NCBI RefSeq assembly: GCF_947500975.1
Contig: NZ_CANMUE010000008.1
Location: forward strand, 80,690 to 144,689
DNA from: an uncultured Polaribacter sp.
GTDB taxonomy: Bacteria; Bacteroidota; Bacteroidia; Flavobacteriales; Flavobacteriaceae
DNA: 64,000 nt
Direction of reading: 5' to 3'
How positions within the stretch are numbered: position 1 is the stretch's first letter; each line of letters begins with the position of its first letter. The notes beneath the pieces were generated by a model. That model was given only the letters and a program-made list of their open reading frames with translations. It ran no database searches and was not told the origin of the DNA. Shown here in pieces: positions 18,298 through 29,274 of the stretch. The translations under genes and the position numbers were made by a program.

Positions 18298-20267
18298 TGA
18301 ATAAATTTATCTTTTTAATAGCTTTTATACTCTGTTCATTTTTTAGTTTTTCGCAAACTGAAAATGATCCAATAAAAATAACAACTTCTGTTAAAAAAAT
18401 ATCTGATACTGAGTTTGATATTGCTTTTCATGCAAAACTTTACAAAGGTTGGTATTTATACTCACAATACAACCCTGAAGATGCTTCTTTACCACTAGAA
18501 ATTTCATTACAAAAAGATGAAATTGGTTATAAATTAATGGGTAAAGCCACTGAAAAAGAAACTTTTAAAAAATATTCTGAAATTTGGAGAAAAGAAGAAA
18601 TTGTTTTTAAAGATAAAGCAGTAATTACACAAAGAATACAATTAACAAATAAAGATCTCTCTCAAATAAAACTTAATTTCTTTGGACAAGTTTGTGAAAC
18701 TGCTTGTATAAATATTGATGAAGATTTTACAATTTCATTAGTTGGTAAAACAATTGAAGAAGTTATATCTATTGATGAAAAAAGCAAAAACCTAACTAAT
18801 AAATTAAAATTAGATTTAAAAAATACATCTCTTTTAAATAATACCTCAGATTCAAACTCTGAAAAATCAAATGGATTATTTAGTATATTTTTATTAGGTT
18901 TTGTAGGTGGTTTGTTAGCCTTGTTAACTCCTTGTGTTTTTCCTATGATTCCTTTAACAGTTTCGTTTTTCACAAAACAATCTCAAAATAAAAACAAAGG
19001 TATTTTTAATGCCGTTTTGTATGGAATTTTTATCGTATTTATATATATTTTATTAAGTCTTCCTTTTCATTTTTTAGATAATTTAGATCCAGAAATTTTA
19101 AATACAATCTCTACCAATATCTATTTAAATATTTTCTTTTTTGTGGTTTTGGTCTTTTTTGCGTTTTCATTCTTTGGCTTTTACGAAATAACTTTACCAA
19201 GTTCTTGGGGAAACAAAATGGATTCCGCTTCTTCAGTTGGCGGAATTATTGGAATTTTCTTTATGGCTTTAACCTTAGCAATTGTTTCATTTTCTTGTAC
19301 TGGTCCTATTTTAGGATCATTATTGGCAGGTTCATTAACTTCTGATGGTGGAGCAACACAATTAACAGCAGGAATGACTGGTTTTGGTTTAGCACTAGCA
19401 TTACCTTTTGCTTTATTCGCGTTATTTCCTAGTTGGTTAAATTCGTTACCAAAATCTGGTGGCTGGTTAAACACAACCAAAGTTGTTTTAGGGTTTTTAG
19501 AATTAGCTTTGGCTTTTAAATTTTTATCAAATGCAGATTTAGTTGCGCATTGGGGTATATTAAAACGTGAAGTTTTTATAGGAATTTGGATTGTAATTTT
19601 TATAGGATTAGCATTATATCTATTTGCTAAAATTAAGTTTCCACACGATTCTCCTATCAAAAAACTATCGTTTTCTAGAATTTCATTTGGGGTTTTAATT
19701 ATTGCTTTTATCATTTATATTGCTCCTGGAGTTTTAAAAACACCAACATGGAATTTAAGTTTACTAAGTGGTTTTCCACCTCCCCAATTTTATAGTGTTT
19801 ATGAAACCGAAAACAATTGTCCTTTAGGGTTAGATTGTTATAAAGATTTTGATGAAGGTTTAGCAGCAGCCAAAAAAACCAACAAACCCATTTTATTAGA
19901 TTTTACAGGCTGGGCATGTGTAAATTGCAGAAAAATGGAAGAAAATGTTTGGAGTGAACAAGACATTTATCAAACGTTAAAAGAGGACTATATTTTAATT
20001 TCTTTATATGTGGATGATAATGAAAAGAAGTTGCCAAAAGAACTACAATTCGATTTTTTAAAGCCAAATGGAAAAGTGAAAAAAATTGAAACTTATGGAG
20101 ATAAATGGGCTACATTTCAGGTGATAAATTTTAAAAACGCATCACAACCCTATTATGTTTTATTAAGTCCTGAGTTAGAAATTTTAAACAATACTCAACA
20201 ATATACAGATAGAGACACCTATTATAGTTGGTTAAAAGAAGGTTTATTAAAATTTAAAGAAAACTAA
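18297..20267 (+). CDS. dsbD: Thiol:disulfide interchange protein DsbD-like
   Basis: Signal peptide, N-terminal DsbD domain, TM core with LTPCVFPMIPLTV, C-terminal thioredoxin GWACVNCRKMEE. Confidence 0.92.
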   Translation: MNKFIFLIAFILCSFFSFSQTENDPIKITTSVKKISDTEFDIAFHAKLYKGWYLYSQYNPEDASLPLEISLQKDEIGYKLMGKATEKETFKKYSEIWRKEEIVFKDKAVITQRIQLTNKDLSQIKLNFFGQVCETACINIDEDFTISLVGKTIEEVISIDEKSKNLTNKLKLDLKNTSLLNNTSDSNSEKSNGLFSIFLLGFVGGLLALLTPCVFPMIPLTVSFFTKQSQNKNKGIFNAVLYGIFIVFIYILLSLPFHFLDNLDPEILNTISTNIYLNIFFFVVLVFFAFSFFGFYEITLPSSWGNKMDSASSVGGIIGIFFMALTLAIVSFSCTGPILGSLLAGSLTSDGGATQLTAGMTGFGLALALPFALFALFPSWLNSLPKSGGWLNTTKVVLGFLELALAFKFLSNADLVAHWGILKREVFIGIWIVIFIGLALYLFAKIKFPHDSPIKKLSFSRISFGVLIIAFIIYIAPGVLKTPTWNLSLLSGFPPPQFYSVYETENNCPLGLDCYKDFDEGLAAAKKTNKPILLDFTGWACVNCRKMEENVWSEQDIYQTLKEDYILISLYVDDNEKKLPKELQFDFLKPNGKVKKIETYGDKWATFQVINFKNASQPYYVLLSPELEILNNTQQYTDRDTYYSWLKEGLLKFKEN

Positions 20268-20316
20268 TTTGGTATAAATCTTGATGCTTATTCTAAGAAC
20301 CAAAACTTACAAAATT

Positions 20317-20688
20317 ATGAAAACTAAATACCTTTTTCTTTTTACTGTTTTTATTTTTAGTATTTCTTTAAACGCACAAAAACAAGATAAAAAAGAAACA
20401 ACAAAACCAACAAGTATTTATACTTTTTCTAAATTATCGGTTGATAAAAATGGTTTTTCAGCACTTAATAAAAGGTTAAATTTAAGTAACTATACTTTTG
20501 TTTTTTCAGATCCATTTAATCAAAGTTTAAATCAATTTTCTGAAGATTTTCAATACTTTGGAAAACACCCTTTGGCTTTCAATTACGATTATAAAAGATC
20601 TTTGGATAGAAATTTATCAAAAATTTTAGTGCTACAAAACGATCCAACACATTGGAATATACATTGTCAAAATCCTAATTTAAACTAA
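20317..20688 (+). CDS. Hypothetical secreted protein
   Basis: MKTKYLFLFTVFIFSISLNAQ signal peptide. Confidence 0.6.
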   Translation: MKTKYLFLFTVFIFSISLNAQKQDKKETTKPTSIYTFSKLSVDKNGFSALNKRLNLSNYTFVFSDPFNQSLNQFSEDFQYFGKHPLAFNYDYKRSLDRNLSKILVLQNDPTHWNIHCQNPNLN

Positions 20689-20862
20689 AAAAAACGTTTA
20701 ATATTCAGTAAAAATAATTCTGTTCGATAGAAATTAAACATTTATAAAAAAAATATCAAAATTTATATCGTTTTCGCAATTTTTTAATTGATTATTCGTA
20801 ATTCTCTAGGTATTTTACTTTTAGTTTTTTGTAATTTCACGAATTATAAAATTCGTAGAGTT

Positions 20863-23442
20863 ATGTCTGGATTACCCAAATTAGCAAGATTTAATAATAA
20901 TGTGCTTTCTAAATATCAAATTTACAATAGCATATTTATGACACTTCCTTTTGACACCATCAATAATACTGGTGTTATGTTACCTTTATTTCATAAAATA
21001 TGTGAAAATGGGTTTAAAGAAGGAAAAAATCCAACAGAAATTGTTGAAACTTTTTTCAAAAAATATCATGAAAACCCTACAGAAAAAGAAAAAACAGATT
21101 TACTTTTCCTATTTATACAATATATAGAACGCCAAGTAGTTTTATTTGATGCTGTAGAAGATGCTGCTTTTTCTAGCGTAAATAATATGGATGGAATTGG
21201 TACGCTTAGAAATTCTAAAGAAGCTGCCATTATTGGAAATAAAAAAGAAGAACTTAAAGCTTATTTAGAAGAATTTAAAGTAAGAATAGTGTTAACAGCT
21301 CATCCTACTCAATTTTACCCAGGTTCAGTTTTAGGAATTATTACTGATTTAGACAAGGCGATACAAAATGATGACTTATTATTAATAAAAAAATTATTAG
21401 CACAACTAGGAAAAACGCCTTTTTATAACAAGAAAAAGCCAACACCTTTTGATGAAGCTGTAAGTTTAGTTTGGTATTTAGAAAATGTTTTTTATCATTC
21501 TATACCAAAAATTTACAATTACATTCAACATAATGTTTATGATGGAAAACCTATAGATAATGAGATTATTGATCTTGGTTTTTGGCCTGGAGGAGATAGA
21601 GATGGAAACCCTTTTGTAACTACAGAAATTACTTTAAATGTAGCTGAAAGATTGCGTCAATCAATCCTTAGAAATTATTACAGAGATGTAAGAAGATTAA
21701 AAAGACGTTTTACTTTTGATGGTGTTCAAGAAATTTTAGGAAATCTAGAAAAAAGACTTTATAAACACGTTATTAGAAGTTATGCTAAAGTTAATTTTTC
21801 GCAAAAACTTTTATTACAAGAATTATATGCTGCTAGAGAAATAATTGAAACAAAACATCAATCTTTATTTATTGAGGAATTAAATGACTTTATTAATAAA
21901 GTAAGAATTTTTGGTTTCCATTTTGCAACATTAGATATTAGACAAGACAGTAGAGTTCATCATAATGCATTTACACAAATTGTAAATGATTTAATAGCAA
22001 TTGGTGACACTACTTTTCCTAAAAATTATCAACATTTATCTGAAAAAGAGCAAATAGATATACTTTCTGTAACCAAAGGTAGTATTGACCCAAGTATTTT
22101 ATCAGATGAAATGTCTGTTAAAACTATTGAGTCTATTTATGCACTAAAAACCATACAACAGAGAAATGGAGAAAGAGGTGCAAATCGTTATATAATTAGC
22201 AACAATCAAACGGCATTAAATGTAATGCAAACTTTTGCAATGTTAAATTTATGTGGTTTTGAAAACGAATTACCAGTAGATGTAATTCCTCTTTTTGAAA
22301 CAGTAGAAGATTTAATAAACGCAGAAGATGTAATGCGTACTTTATACACCAATAAGACTTACCGTTACCACTTAACTAAAAGAAAAAACAAGCAAACAAT
22401 TATGTTAGGTTTTTCTGATGGAACAAAAGACGGTGGGTATTTAATGGCAAATTGGGGAATTTTTAAAGCTAAAGAAGCATTAACAAAAGTTTCTAGAGAA
22501 TTTGATATTGAAGTAATTTTCTTTGACGGACGTGGTGGACCACCTGCAAGAGGAGGTGGAAAAACACATCAATTTTATGCTTCATTAGGGCCAACTATTG
22601 AAGATAAAGAAATACAGTTAACAATACAGGGTCAAACAATTAGTTCTAATTTTGGAACTTTAGACTCTTCACAATACAATTTAGAACAATTAATAAGCTC
22701 TGGTATTAAAAACGAAATGTTTACCAAAGATCAATTAAATGATGAGCATAGAAAACTTATAGATGACTTAGCTACAACTAGTTATAAAACTTATGTAGAT
22801 TTTAAAAATCATCCACAATTTTTACCGTATTTAGAAAAAATGAGTACGTTAAAATACTATGCAAAAACCAATATTGGAAGTAGACCAAGTAAACGATCTA
22901 ATTCTGATACTTTAGATTTTTCACAATTAAGAGCAATCCCTTTTGTAGGAAGTTGGAGTCAGTTAAAACAAAATGTTCCAGGATTTTTTGGAGTAGGAAC
23001 TGCACTTAAAAAATATGAAGACGCTGGTAAATTTGATCAAATTGTTGAGTTTTATAACGCATCAGATTTCTTTAAAACATTACTAGAAAACAGTATGATG
23101 AGTTTAACAAAATCTTTCTTTGGCTTAACAGCTTATATGGCTGATGATCCTGTTTATGGAGAATTTTGGAAAATTATTTTTGAAGAATACAAAACAACAA
23201 AAAGATTATTACTTAAACTAGCAGGACATACTGAACTAATGGAAAATTATCCTGAAGGAAAAGCTTCTATTGAAATTAGAGAAAGTATTGTTTTACCGTT
23301 ATTAACTATTCAACAATTTGCCTTAAAACAAATTCAAGAATTACAAAAAAATAATGGAAGTACTGCAGAGATTGAAACTTATGAAAATATGGTAATGCGT
23401 TCTTTATTTGGAAATATTAATGCGAGTAGAAACTCAGCTTAA
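20863..23442 (+). CDS. ppc: Phosphoenolpyruvate carboxylase
   Basis: VLTAHPTQFYPGSV, GFWPGGDRDGNPFVT, MLGFSDGTKDGGYLMANW, FFDGRGGPPARGGGKTHQF; ATG at 20863 preferred over the listed ATT. Confidence 0.93.
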   Translation: MSGLPKLARFNNNVLSKYQIYNSIFMTLPFDTINNTGVMLPLFHKICENGFKEGKNPTEIVETFFKKYHENPTEKEKTDLLFLFIQYIERQVVLFDAVEDAAFSSVNNMDGIGTLRNSKEAAIIGNKKEELKAYLEEFKVRIVLTAHPTQFYPGSVLGIITDLDKAIQNDDLLLIKKLLAQLGKTPFYNKKKPTPFDEAVSLVWYLENVFYHSIPKIYNYIQHNVYDGKPIDNEIIDLGFWPGGDRDGNPFVTTEITLNVAERLRQSILRNYYRDVRRLKRRFTFDGVQEILGNLEKRLYKHVIRSYAKVNFSQKLLLQELYAAREIIETKHQSLFIEELNDFINKVRIFGFHFATLDIRQDSRVHHNAFTQIVNDLIAIGDTTFPKNYQHLSEKEQIDILSVTKGSIDPSILSDEMSVKTIESIYALKTIQQRNGERGANRYIISNNQTALNVMQTFAMLNLCGFENELPVDVIPLFETVEDLINAEDVMRTLYTNKTYRYHLTKRKNKQTIMLGFSDGTKDGGYLMANWGIFKAKEALTKVSREFDIEVIFFDGRGGPPARGGGKTHQFYASLGPTIEDKEIQLTIQGQTISSNFGTLDSSQYNLEQLISSGIKNEMFTKDQLNDEHRKLIDDLATTSYKTYVDFKNHPQFLPYLEKMSTLKYYAKTNIGSRPSKRSNSDTLDFSQLRAIPFVGSWSQLKQNVPGFFGVGTALKKYEDAGKFDQIVEFYNASDFFKTLLENSMMSLTKSFFGLTAYMADDPVYGEFWKIIFEEYKTTKRLLLKLAGHTELMENYPEGKASIEIRESIVLPLLTIQQFALKQIQELQKNNGSTAEIETYENMVMRSLFGNINASRNSA

Positions 23443-23492
23443 ATAATGTTTCTTAAAAAATAGAAATAACATCTATTTATTAAAATTTTAAT

Positions 23493-23529
23493 AAAAAATG
23501 CGAGCTAAATATTTTGCTCGCATTTTTTT
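23493..23529 (+). terminator. Rho-independent terminator after ppc
   Basis: AAAAAATGCGAGC-TAAATATTTT-GCTCGCATTTTTTT. Confidence 0.85.
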
Positions 23530-23562
23530 ATTGATTAAGATTCTTTATCTTTAAAGAAAAAA

Positions 23563-25098
23563 ATGCTAGTAAAAGTCTACGGCTCAGCCGTTTTTGGTAT
23601 TGAAGCTACCACAATTACTGTAGAAGTAAATATAGATAAAGGAATCGGGTATCATTTAGTTGGTTTACCAGATAACGCTGTTAGAGAGAGTTCCTATAGA
23701 ATTTCTGCAGCGCTAAACAATAACTCTTTCAAACTTCCTGGAAAGAAAATCATCATTAATATGGCACCTGCAGATATTAGAAAAGAAGGTGCTGCTTATG
23801 ATTTAACTTTAGCTATAGGAATATTAGCAGCATCTAATCAAATAAAATCTGAACATATTAATAAATATTTAATTATGGGTGAGCTTTCTTTAGACGGAAG
23901 TTTGCAACCTATAAGAGGCGCATTGCCAATTGCAATAAAAGCAAGAGAAGAAGGTTTTAAATATTTAATTTTACCTAAAGGAAACGCTAAAGAAGCTGCA
24001 ATTGTAGATAATCTTGAAATTCTTGGAGTAGAAAATATATTAGAAGTTATTAATCATTTTAATGGTGATAAAATAATTGAACCTACAGTTGTAGATACAA
24101 GGGCAGAATTTTATAAAAACATCGATTTTCCTGAATTTGATTTTTCTGATGTAAAAGGACAAGAATCTATAAAACGTTGTATGGAAATTGCTGCTGCTGG
24201 TGGGCATAATATTATTTTAATTGGTCCTCCAGGATCAGGAAAAACAATGTTGGCAAAAAGATTACCTTCTATTTTACCTCCAATGACTTTACACGAAGCA
24301 TTAGAAACTACAAAAATTCATTCTGTAGTTGGTAAAACTAAAAACGAAGGGTTGCTATATCAACGTCCTTTTAGAAGCCCACATCATACAATATCTAATG
24401 TTGCACTTGTAGGTGGAGGTCAATATCCAAGACCAGGAGAAATTTCTTTATCACATAATGGCGTTTTATTTTTAGACGAATTACCCGAGTTTAAACGTGA
24501 TGTTTTAGAAGTAATGCGTCAACCTTTAGAAGACAGAGAAGTTACTATTTCTAGAGCAAAATTTACAGTTACGTATCCAAGTAGTTTTATGTTGGTAGCA
24601 AGTATGAATCCAAGTCCAAGTGGTTTTTTTAATGATCCAAATAGTCCAATGACCTCTTCTCCGCAAGAAATGCAACGCTATTTAAGTAAGATTTCGGGTC
24701 CTTTGTTAGACAGAATCGATATTCATATTGAGGTTACACCTGTTCCTTTTGAAAAATTATCCGAAGAAAGAAAAGGAGAATCTTCTGTAGAAATTAGAAA
24801 ACGGGTAACTGCTGCTAGAGAAATTCAATCAGAGCGTTTTAAAGAGTTTGAAAACGTGCATTATAATGCTCAAATGAATGTAAAGCAGATTCGAGAATTC
24901 TGTAAATTATCCAAAGAAAGTTTAACATTATTAAAAACTGCTATGGAAAAATTAAACCTTTCAGCTAGAGCCTATGACCGGATTTTGAAAGTATCTAGAA
25001 CCATTGCCGATTTAGCAAATTCTACTAACATTTCTCCAGATCATATTGCAGAAGCTATTCAATATAGAAGCTTAGATAGAGATGGTTGGTTGGGTTAA
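23563..25098 (+). CDS. comM: YifB/ComM family Mg chelatase-like AAA ATPase
   Basis: VEVNIDKGIGYHLVGLPDNAVRES, IGPPGSGKTMLAKRLP, RPFRSPHHTIS. Confidence 0.94.
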   Translation: MLVKVYGSAVFGIEATTITVEVNIDKGIGYHLVGLPDNAVRESSYRISAALNNNSFKLPGKKIIINMAPADIRKEGAAYDLTLAIGILAASNQIKSEHINKYLIMGELSLDGSLQPIRGALPIAIKAREEGFKYLILPKGNAKEAAIVDNLEILGVENILEVINHFNGDKIIEPTVVDTRAEFYKNIDFPEFDFSDVKGQESIKRCMEIAAAGGHNIILIGPPGSGKTMLAKRLPSILPPMTLHEALETTKIHSVVGKTKNEGLLYQRPFRSPHHTISNVALVGGGQYPRPGEISLSHNGVLFLDELPEFKRDVLEVMRQPLEDREVTISRAKFTVTYPSSFMLVASMNPSPSGFFNDPNSPMTSSPQEMQRYLSKISGPLLDRIDIHIEVTPVPFEKLSEERKGESSVEIRKRVTAAREIQSERFKEFENVHYNAQMNVKQIREFCKLSKESLTLLKTAMEKLNLSARAYDRILKVSRTIADLANSTNISPDHIAEAIQYRSLDRDGWLG

Positions 25099-26525
25099 AA
25101 AAACAACGGAATTACAAACTGATAATACAAAATTAACAAACCAACTGCAATTAGATTCAATACAATTCCTGCTCTTACCATTTGATTCACTTTCACATAA
25201 CCACTAGCAAAGACAATTGCATTGGGTGGAGTTGCCATTGGCAACATAAATGCACAACTAGATGCCATTGTAACAGGAATTAATAAATTTAAAATAGGAA
25301 TATCTAAACCGATAGCTATACCCGCAACAACAGGTGCTAAAACAGCAACTAAAGCAACATTACTCATCAATTCTGTCATAAATAACATTAGGACAATTAA
25401 TAAAGAAACTGTAAATAATATATTGAAGTTTCCTGCCGAAATTATATCTGTTATCAAAGAAACCAATCCACTTGAAGCCATTCCTTTTGCCAATGCTAAA
25501 CCTCCTCCAAAAAGGATTAAAATTCCCCAAGCTAATTTTTCTGTGTCTTTCCATTGAAGGATAAAACTGTCTTTTTTGAAATTCATAGGAATTGCAAATA
25601 AAGAAACAGCTCCAATTAAACTAATAACAGTATCAGTTAATTTTAAACCTGGAAATAGTTTGTTAATTATGGTTCTTGTAATCCAAAGAGAAACGGTGAT
25701 TGCAAAAATAGTTAACACTCTTTTTTCTTCTCTTGAAATTTTACCAAGTTTTTGTAATTCTTCATTAATAATATTTGTTGAAGATGTAAACAAAATATCT
25801 TTACAAGGAAAAAACCATTTTACCAATACAAAATAAACTGCTAATAACATTATGATTGAAAAAGGCAAGCCAAAACTCATCCAAGTTAAAAATGATATTT
25901 GAATATTATATTGATTTTCTAACAACCCAATTAAAACTGAGTTTGGTGGTGTTCCAATAACAGTTGCAATTCCTCCGGCATTTGCAGAAAACGCAATTCC
26001 TAACATAATTGCCAATGCAAAGTTTTTATCTGCTTTTGTAAAACCATCTTCGTCTTTTATTAGCAACCTAATTACAGATATTGCAATTGGTAACATAACA
26101 ACTGTAGATGCTGTATTGCTAATCCACATACTCATAAAAGCAGTAGCTATCATAAAACCTAAAATAACTTTATTGGGTGTTGTACCTGTAAGTTTTACAA
26201 TGGTTAATGCTATTCTTTTATGAAGATTTACTTTCTCTAAAGCCAAAGCCAACACAAAACCTCCAAAGAATAAAAAGATAATTGGACTTCCATAATTAGC
26301 ACCAACATCTGCAATTGGCATCACTTTTAAAAGTGGAAATAATATTAATGGCAACAAAGCTGTAACCGAAATATTTACAGTTTCTGTAATCCACCAAATT
26401 ACCATCCAAATAGCAACTGCAATAACTGAATCTGCTTTTTCTGAAACTAATATGATTGGCAAAAATTGAATCAAGAAAAATAAAATTGGCCCTAGTAGTA
26501 ATCCTATTTTTTTGGTTGATTGCAT
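25095..26525 (-). CDS. SLC13/DASS family anion:sodium symporter
   Basis: Multi-TM; WWITETVNISVTALLPLILFPLL, WISNTASTVVMLPIA, PMATPPNAIVFASG. Confidence 0.88.
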   Translation of the reverse strand: MQSTKKIGLLLGPILFFLIQFLPIILVSEKADSVIAVAIWMVIWWITETVNISVTALLPLILFPLLKVMPIADVGANYGSPIIFLFFGGFVLALALEKVNLHKRIALTIVKLTGTTPNKVILGFMIATAFMSMWISNTASTVVMLPIAISVIRLLIKDEDGFTKADKNFALAIMLGIAFSANAGGIATVIGTPPNSVLIGLLENQYNIQISFLTWMSFGLPFSIIMLLAVYFVLVKWFFPCKDILFTSSTNIINEELQKLGKISREEKRVLTIFAITVSLWITRTIINKLFPGLKLTDTVISLIGAVSLFAIPMNFKKDSFILQWKDTEKLAWGILILFGGGLALAKGMASSGLVSLITDIISAGNFNILFTVSLLIVLMLFMTELMSNVALVAVLAPVVAGIAIGLDIPILNLLIPVTMASSCAFMLPMATPPNAIVFASGYVKVNQMVRAGIVLNLIAVGLLILYYQFVIPLFF

Positions 26526-26539
26526 TTTTAATTTTTATC

Positions 26540-27004
26540 CTATTTTTTTACAGGCGCCCATTTTGTAAAAAACTCCATCACTTTTTCGGTACTGTGTCCT
26601 TTTCCTTCTTCAAGTTTACCACTATCTTGAGTATGCACTACTTTACCTTCTTCGTCTAAAATTACAAATACTGGGAATCCATATTTATCTGGACTTCCTA
26701 ATTCTTTAAAAATATCTTTATTTTCTCGAGAATAATTTAAGTGAACAGAAACATAATTTTCATCCAAAGCTTTCTTTAATATTGGAGTTGCTTTCACTTT
26801 ATCATCAAATAAAATACACCAACCACACCAATTTCCACCTGCTTGAATCATTACATACTTTCCTTCTGATTTAGCTTTCTTTACAGCATTTGCAATATCT
26901 GCCTTAGCATCTGCTTCTGAATTGTAGGGTTTTACTTTTTCCTCTTGAGCATTCATTTTAGCTATTGAAAAGCATATGATGAATACTAAAATTATTTTCT
27001 TCAT
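26540..27004 (-). CDS. Secreted thioredoxin-family protein
   Basis: Signal peptide MKKIILVFIICFSIAKMNAQ; GGNWCGWCILFDD; internal Met start preferred. Confidence 0.85.
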   Translation of the reverse strand: MKKIILVFIICFSIAKMNAQEEKVKPYNSEADAKADIANAVKKAKSEGKYVMIQAGGNWCGWCILFDDKVKATPILKKALDENYVSVHLNYSRENKDIFKELGSPDKYGFPVFVILDEEGKVVHTQDSGKLEEGKGHSTEKVMEFFTKWAPVKK

Positions 27005-27049
27005 AATTTCTGTAATTTTTAAGCTAAAATACTTCAATTAACTGTTACA

Positions 27050-27122
27050 AAAAAACTCGCAACTTTAGATAAACTTTTTACACTTAATTTATATAAGTGT
27101 GTTCATTAGTTGCGAGTTTTTA
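27050..27122 (-). terminator. Nested two-stem terminator-like structure after ahcY
   Basis: Outer arms AAAAAACTCGCAACT / AGTTGCGAGTTTTT with an inner hairpin ACACTTA...TAAGTGT. Confidence 0.7.
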
Positions 27123-27173
27123 CAATTAAATATTATAATTGATGAAATGTTAAAACTAATTCAACATAACTTT

Positions 27174-28487
27174 TTAATATCTATAATGCTCAGGTTTATA
27201 AGGGCCATCTACAGTTACACCAATATAAGATGCTTGATCTTCACGTAATTCTGTAAGCTCCACTCCTATTTTTGCTAAGTGTAATTTTGCTACTTTTTCA
27301 TCTAAATGTTTTGGTAACATATACACTTCATTTTTATAAGCATCGGCATTTGTCCAAAGTTCGATTTGAGCCAAAGTTTGGTTTGTAAATGAGTTAGACA
27401 TTACAAAACTTGGATGACCTGTTGCACAACCTAAGTTTACCAAACGACCTTCTGCAAGAATAATAATATCTTTTCCGTTGATGTTGTATTTATCAACCTG
27501 TGGCTTGATGGTATCTTTTGTATTACCATGGTTTTTATTTAACCAAGCCATATCAATTTCGTTATCAAAATGTCCAATATTACAAACAATTACCTTGTCT
27601 TTCATTGCCTCAAAATGACGACCTTGAATAATATCTTTGTTTCCTGTTGTAGTGATAATAATATCAGAATTACCAACAACAGTTTCTAATTTTTTAACTT
27701 CAAAACCGTCCATTGCCGCTTGTAAAGCACAAATTGGATCTATTTCTGTAACAGTAACAATAGAACCTGCTCCTTTAAAAGAAGCCGCTGTTCCTTTACC
27801 AACATCTCCATAACCACAAACCGTTACACGTTTACCAGCCAACATAATATCTGTTGCTCTACGAATTGCATCTACTGCAGATTCTTTACAACCATACTTA
27901 TTATCAAACTTAGATTTTGTAACAGAATCGTTTACGTTAATTGCTGGCATTGGTAAAGTTCCGTTTTTAACACGCTCGTATAATCTATGAACACCAGTTG
28001 TTGTTTCTTCAGATAAACCATTAATTCCTGCAGCTAGTTCTGGATATTTATCCAAAACCATATTTGTTAAATCTCCACCATCATCTAAAATCATATTTAA
28101 TGGTTGCTTGTCTTCACCAAAAAATAAGGTTTGTTCTATACACCAGTCAAACTCTTCCTCTGTCATATCTTTCCAAGCATACACAGCAGTTCCAGCAGCA
28201 GCAATTGCAGCAGCAGCCTGATCTTGTGTAGAAAAAATATTACAAGAACTCCAAGTAACTTCAGCTCCTAAAGCTTGTAAAGTTTCAATTAAAACAGCTG
28301 TTTGGATCGTCATGTGTAAACAACCTGCAATTCTTGCACCTTTTAATGGCTGAGAATCACCATATTCTTCTCTCAAAGACATTAAGCCTGGCATTTCTGC
28401 TTCTGCTAAATTAATTTCTTTTCTACCCCAAGCGGCCAAAGAAATATCTTTAACTTTGTTTGGTACGTAAGCTGTTTTTGTGCTCAT
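27174..28487 (-). CDS. ahcY: Adenosylhomocysteinase
   Basis: [37 protein letters not shown]-terminal [20 protein letters not shown] start preferred. Confidence 0.96.
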   Translation of the reverse strand: MSTKTAYVPNKVKDISLAAWGRKEINLAEAEMPGLMSLREEYGDSQPLKGARIAGCLHMTIQTAVLIETLQALGAEVTWSSCNIFSTQDQAAAAIAAAGTAVYAWKDMTEEEFDWCIEQTLFFGEDKQPLNMILDDGGDLTNMVLDKYPELAAGINGLSEETTTGVHRLYERVKNGTLPMPAINVNDSVTKSKFDNKYGCKESAVDAIRRATDIMLAGKRVTVCGYGDVGKGTAASFKGAGSIVTVTEIDPICALQAAMDGFEVKKLETVVGNSDIIITTTGNKDIIQGRHFEAMKDKVIVCNIGHFDNEIDMAWLNKNHGNTKDTIKPQVDKYNINGKDIIILAEGRLVNLGCATGHPSFVMSNSFTNQTLAQIELWTNADAYKNEVYMLPKHLDEKVAKLHLAKIGVELTELREDQASYIGVTVDGPYKPEHYRY

Positions 28488-28549
28488 ATTATGTATATTT
28501 ATATTCAATATTTTAGAAGTGCAAATTTACGACATAGAAATTAAATAGT

Positions 28550-29176
28550 ATGCCTCTTTACAAAAGTTTAACGGTTCATAAAAACACCAAGGTTTTAATT
28601 TGGAAAATTGAACAACCTTTGGCTGTTTTATTAGAAGGAATTGAATTAACAGAAACCAGCAGAATACGTTTAAACAACATGAAATCTGAACTACATAAAA
28701 AGGGTTTTTTAAGCATTAGACATTTATTAAAAATAGCAAATTATACGGATGCTGATATTATTTATGATGAGTTTGGAAAACCACATTTAAAGGATGGTAA
28801 ATTTATATCTATTACTCATTCTTTTAATTTTACAGGTATTATTATTTCTGATGAATTTTCTGTTGGAATCGACATTGAAAAACAACGTGAAAAGATTTTA
28901 AAAATCGCACCTAAGTTTACACAAATTGAAGAATACAAAACAATAGCAAATGTAGATGCTTTAATTAGTAAACTTACAATTGTTTGGGGGGCAAAAGAGA
29001 GTTTATATAAAATTTATGGGAAGAAAAAATTGCTTTTTTTACATCATATATATGTAGATGATTTTAAATTTGATGATAAAAAAACTACTGGTGAAATCCG
29101 TTTTAATGGTAAAGAAACTACTTATAATATCGAATTTTTAGAATTTGAAGGTTTTACTTGTGTGTATGCTTATTAA
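28550..29176 (+). CDS. 4'-phosphopantetheinyl transferase superfamily protein
   Basis: SVGIDIEKQREKI and WGAKESLYK motifs. Confidence 0.88.
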   Translation: MPLYKSLTVHKNTKVLIWKIEQPLAVLLEGIELTETSRIRLNNMKSELHKKGFLSIRHLLKIANYTDADIIYDEFGKPHLKDGKFISITHSFNFTGIIISDEFSVGIDIEKQREKILKIAPKFTQIEEYKTIANVDALISKLTIVWGAKESLYKIYGKKKLLFLHHIYVDDFKFDDKKTTGEIRFNGKETTYNIEFLEFEGFTCVYAY

Positions 29177-29215
29177 ATAAATTACTGAATTCTGTTCTAG
29201 AATTATATATTCCTA

Positions 29216-29247
29216 TTGTGATAGAAAAACAAAACGCCTTACTTTTG
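29216..29247 (+). promoter_or_regulatory. Bacteroidota promoter (TTG-N21-TACTTTTG) upstream of pnuC
   Basis: TTG at 29216-29218 and TACTTTTG at 29240-29247, 27 nt before ATG. Confidence 0.45.
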
Positions 29248-29274
29248 ACTTTTAAAAAACCAAACTAAAACAAC

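Noticed and set aside
18662-18973. 103-aa reverse-strand ORF inside dsbD
   Set aside because: Shadow ORF opposite a conserved coding region with no recognisable motif.
19181-19714. 177-aa reverse-strand ORF inside dsbD
   Set aside because: Antisense to a well-supported DsbD coding frame; composition mirrors the sense TM region.
25222-25836. Forward ORFs (111 and 86 aa) within the SLC13 transporter gene
   Set aside because: Antisense to a confidently identified transporter; no independent support.
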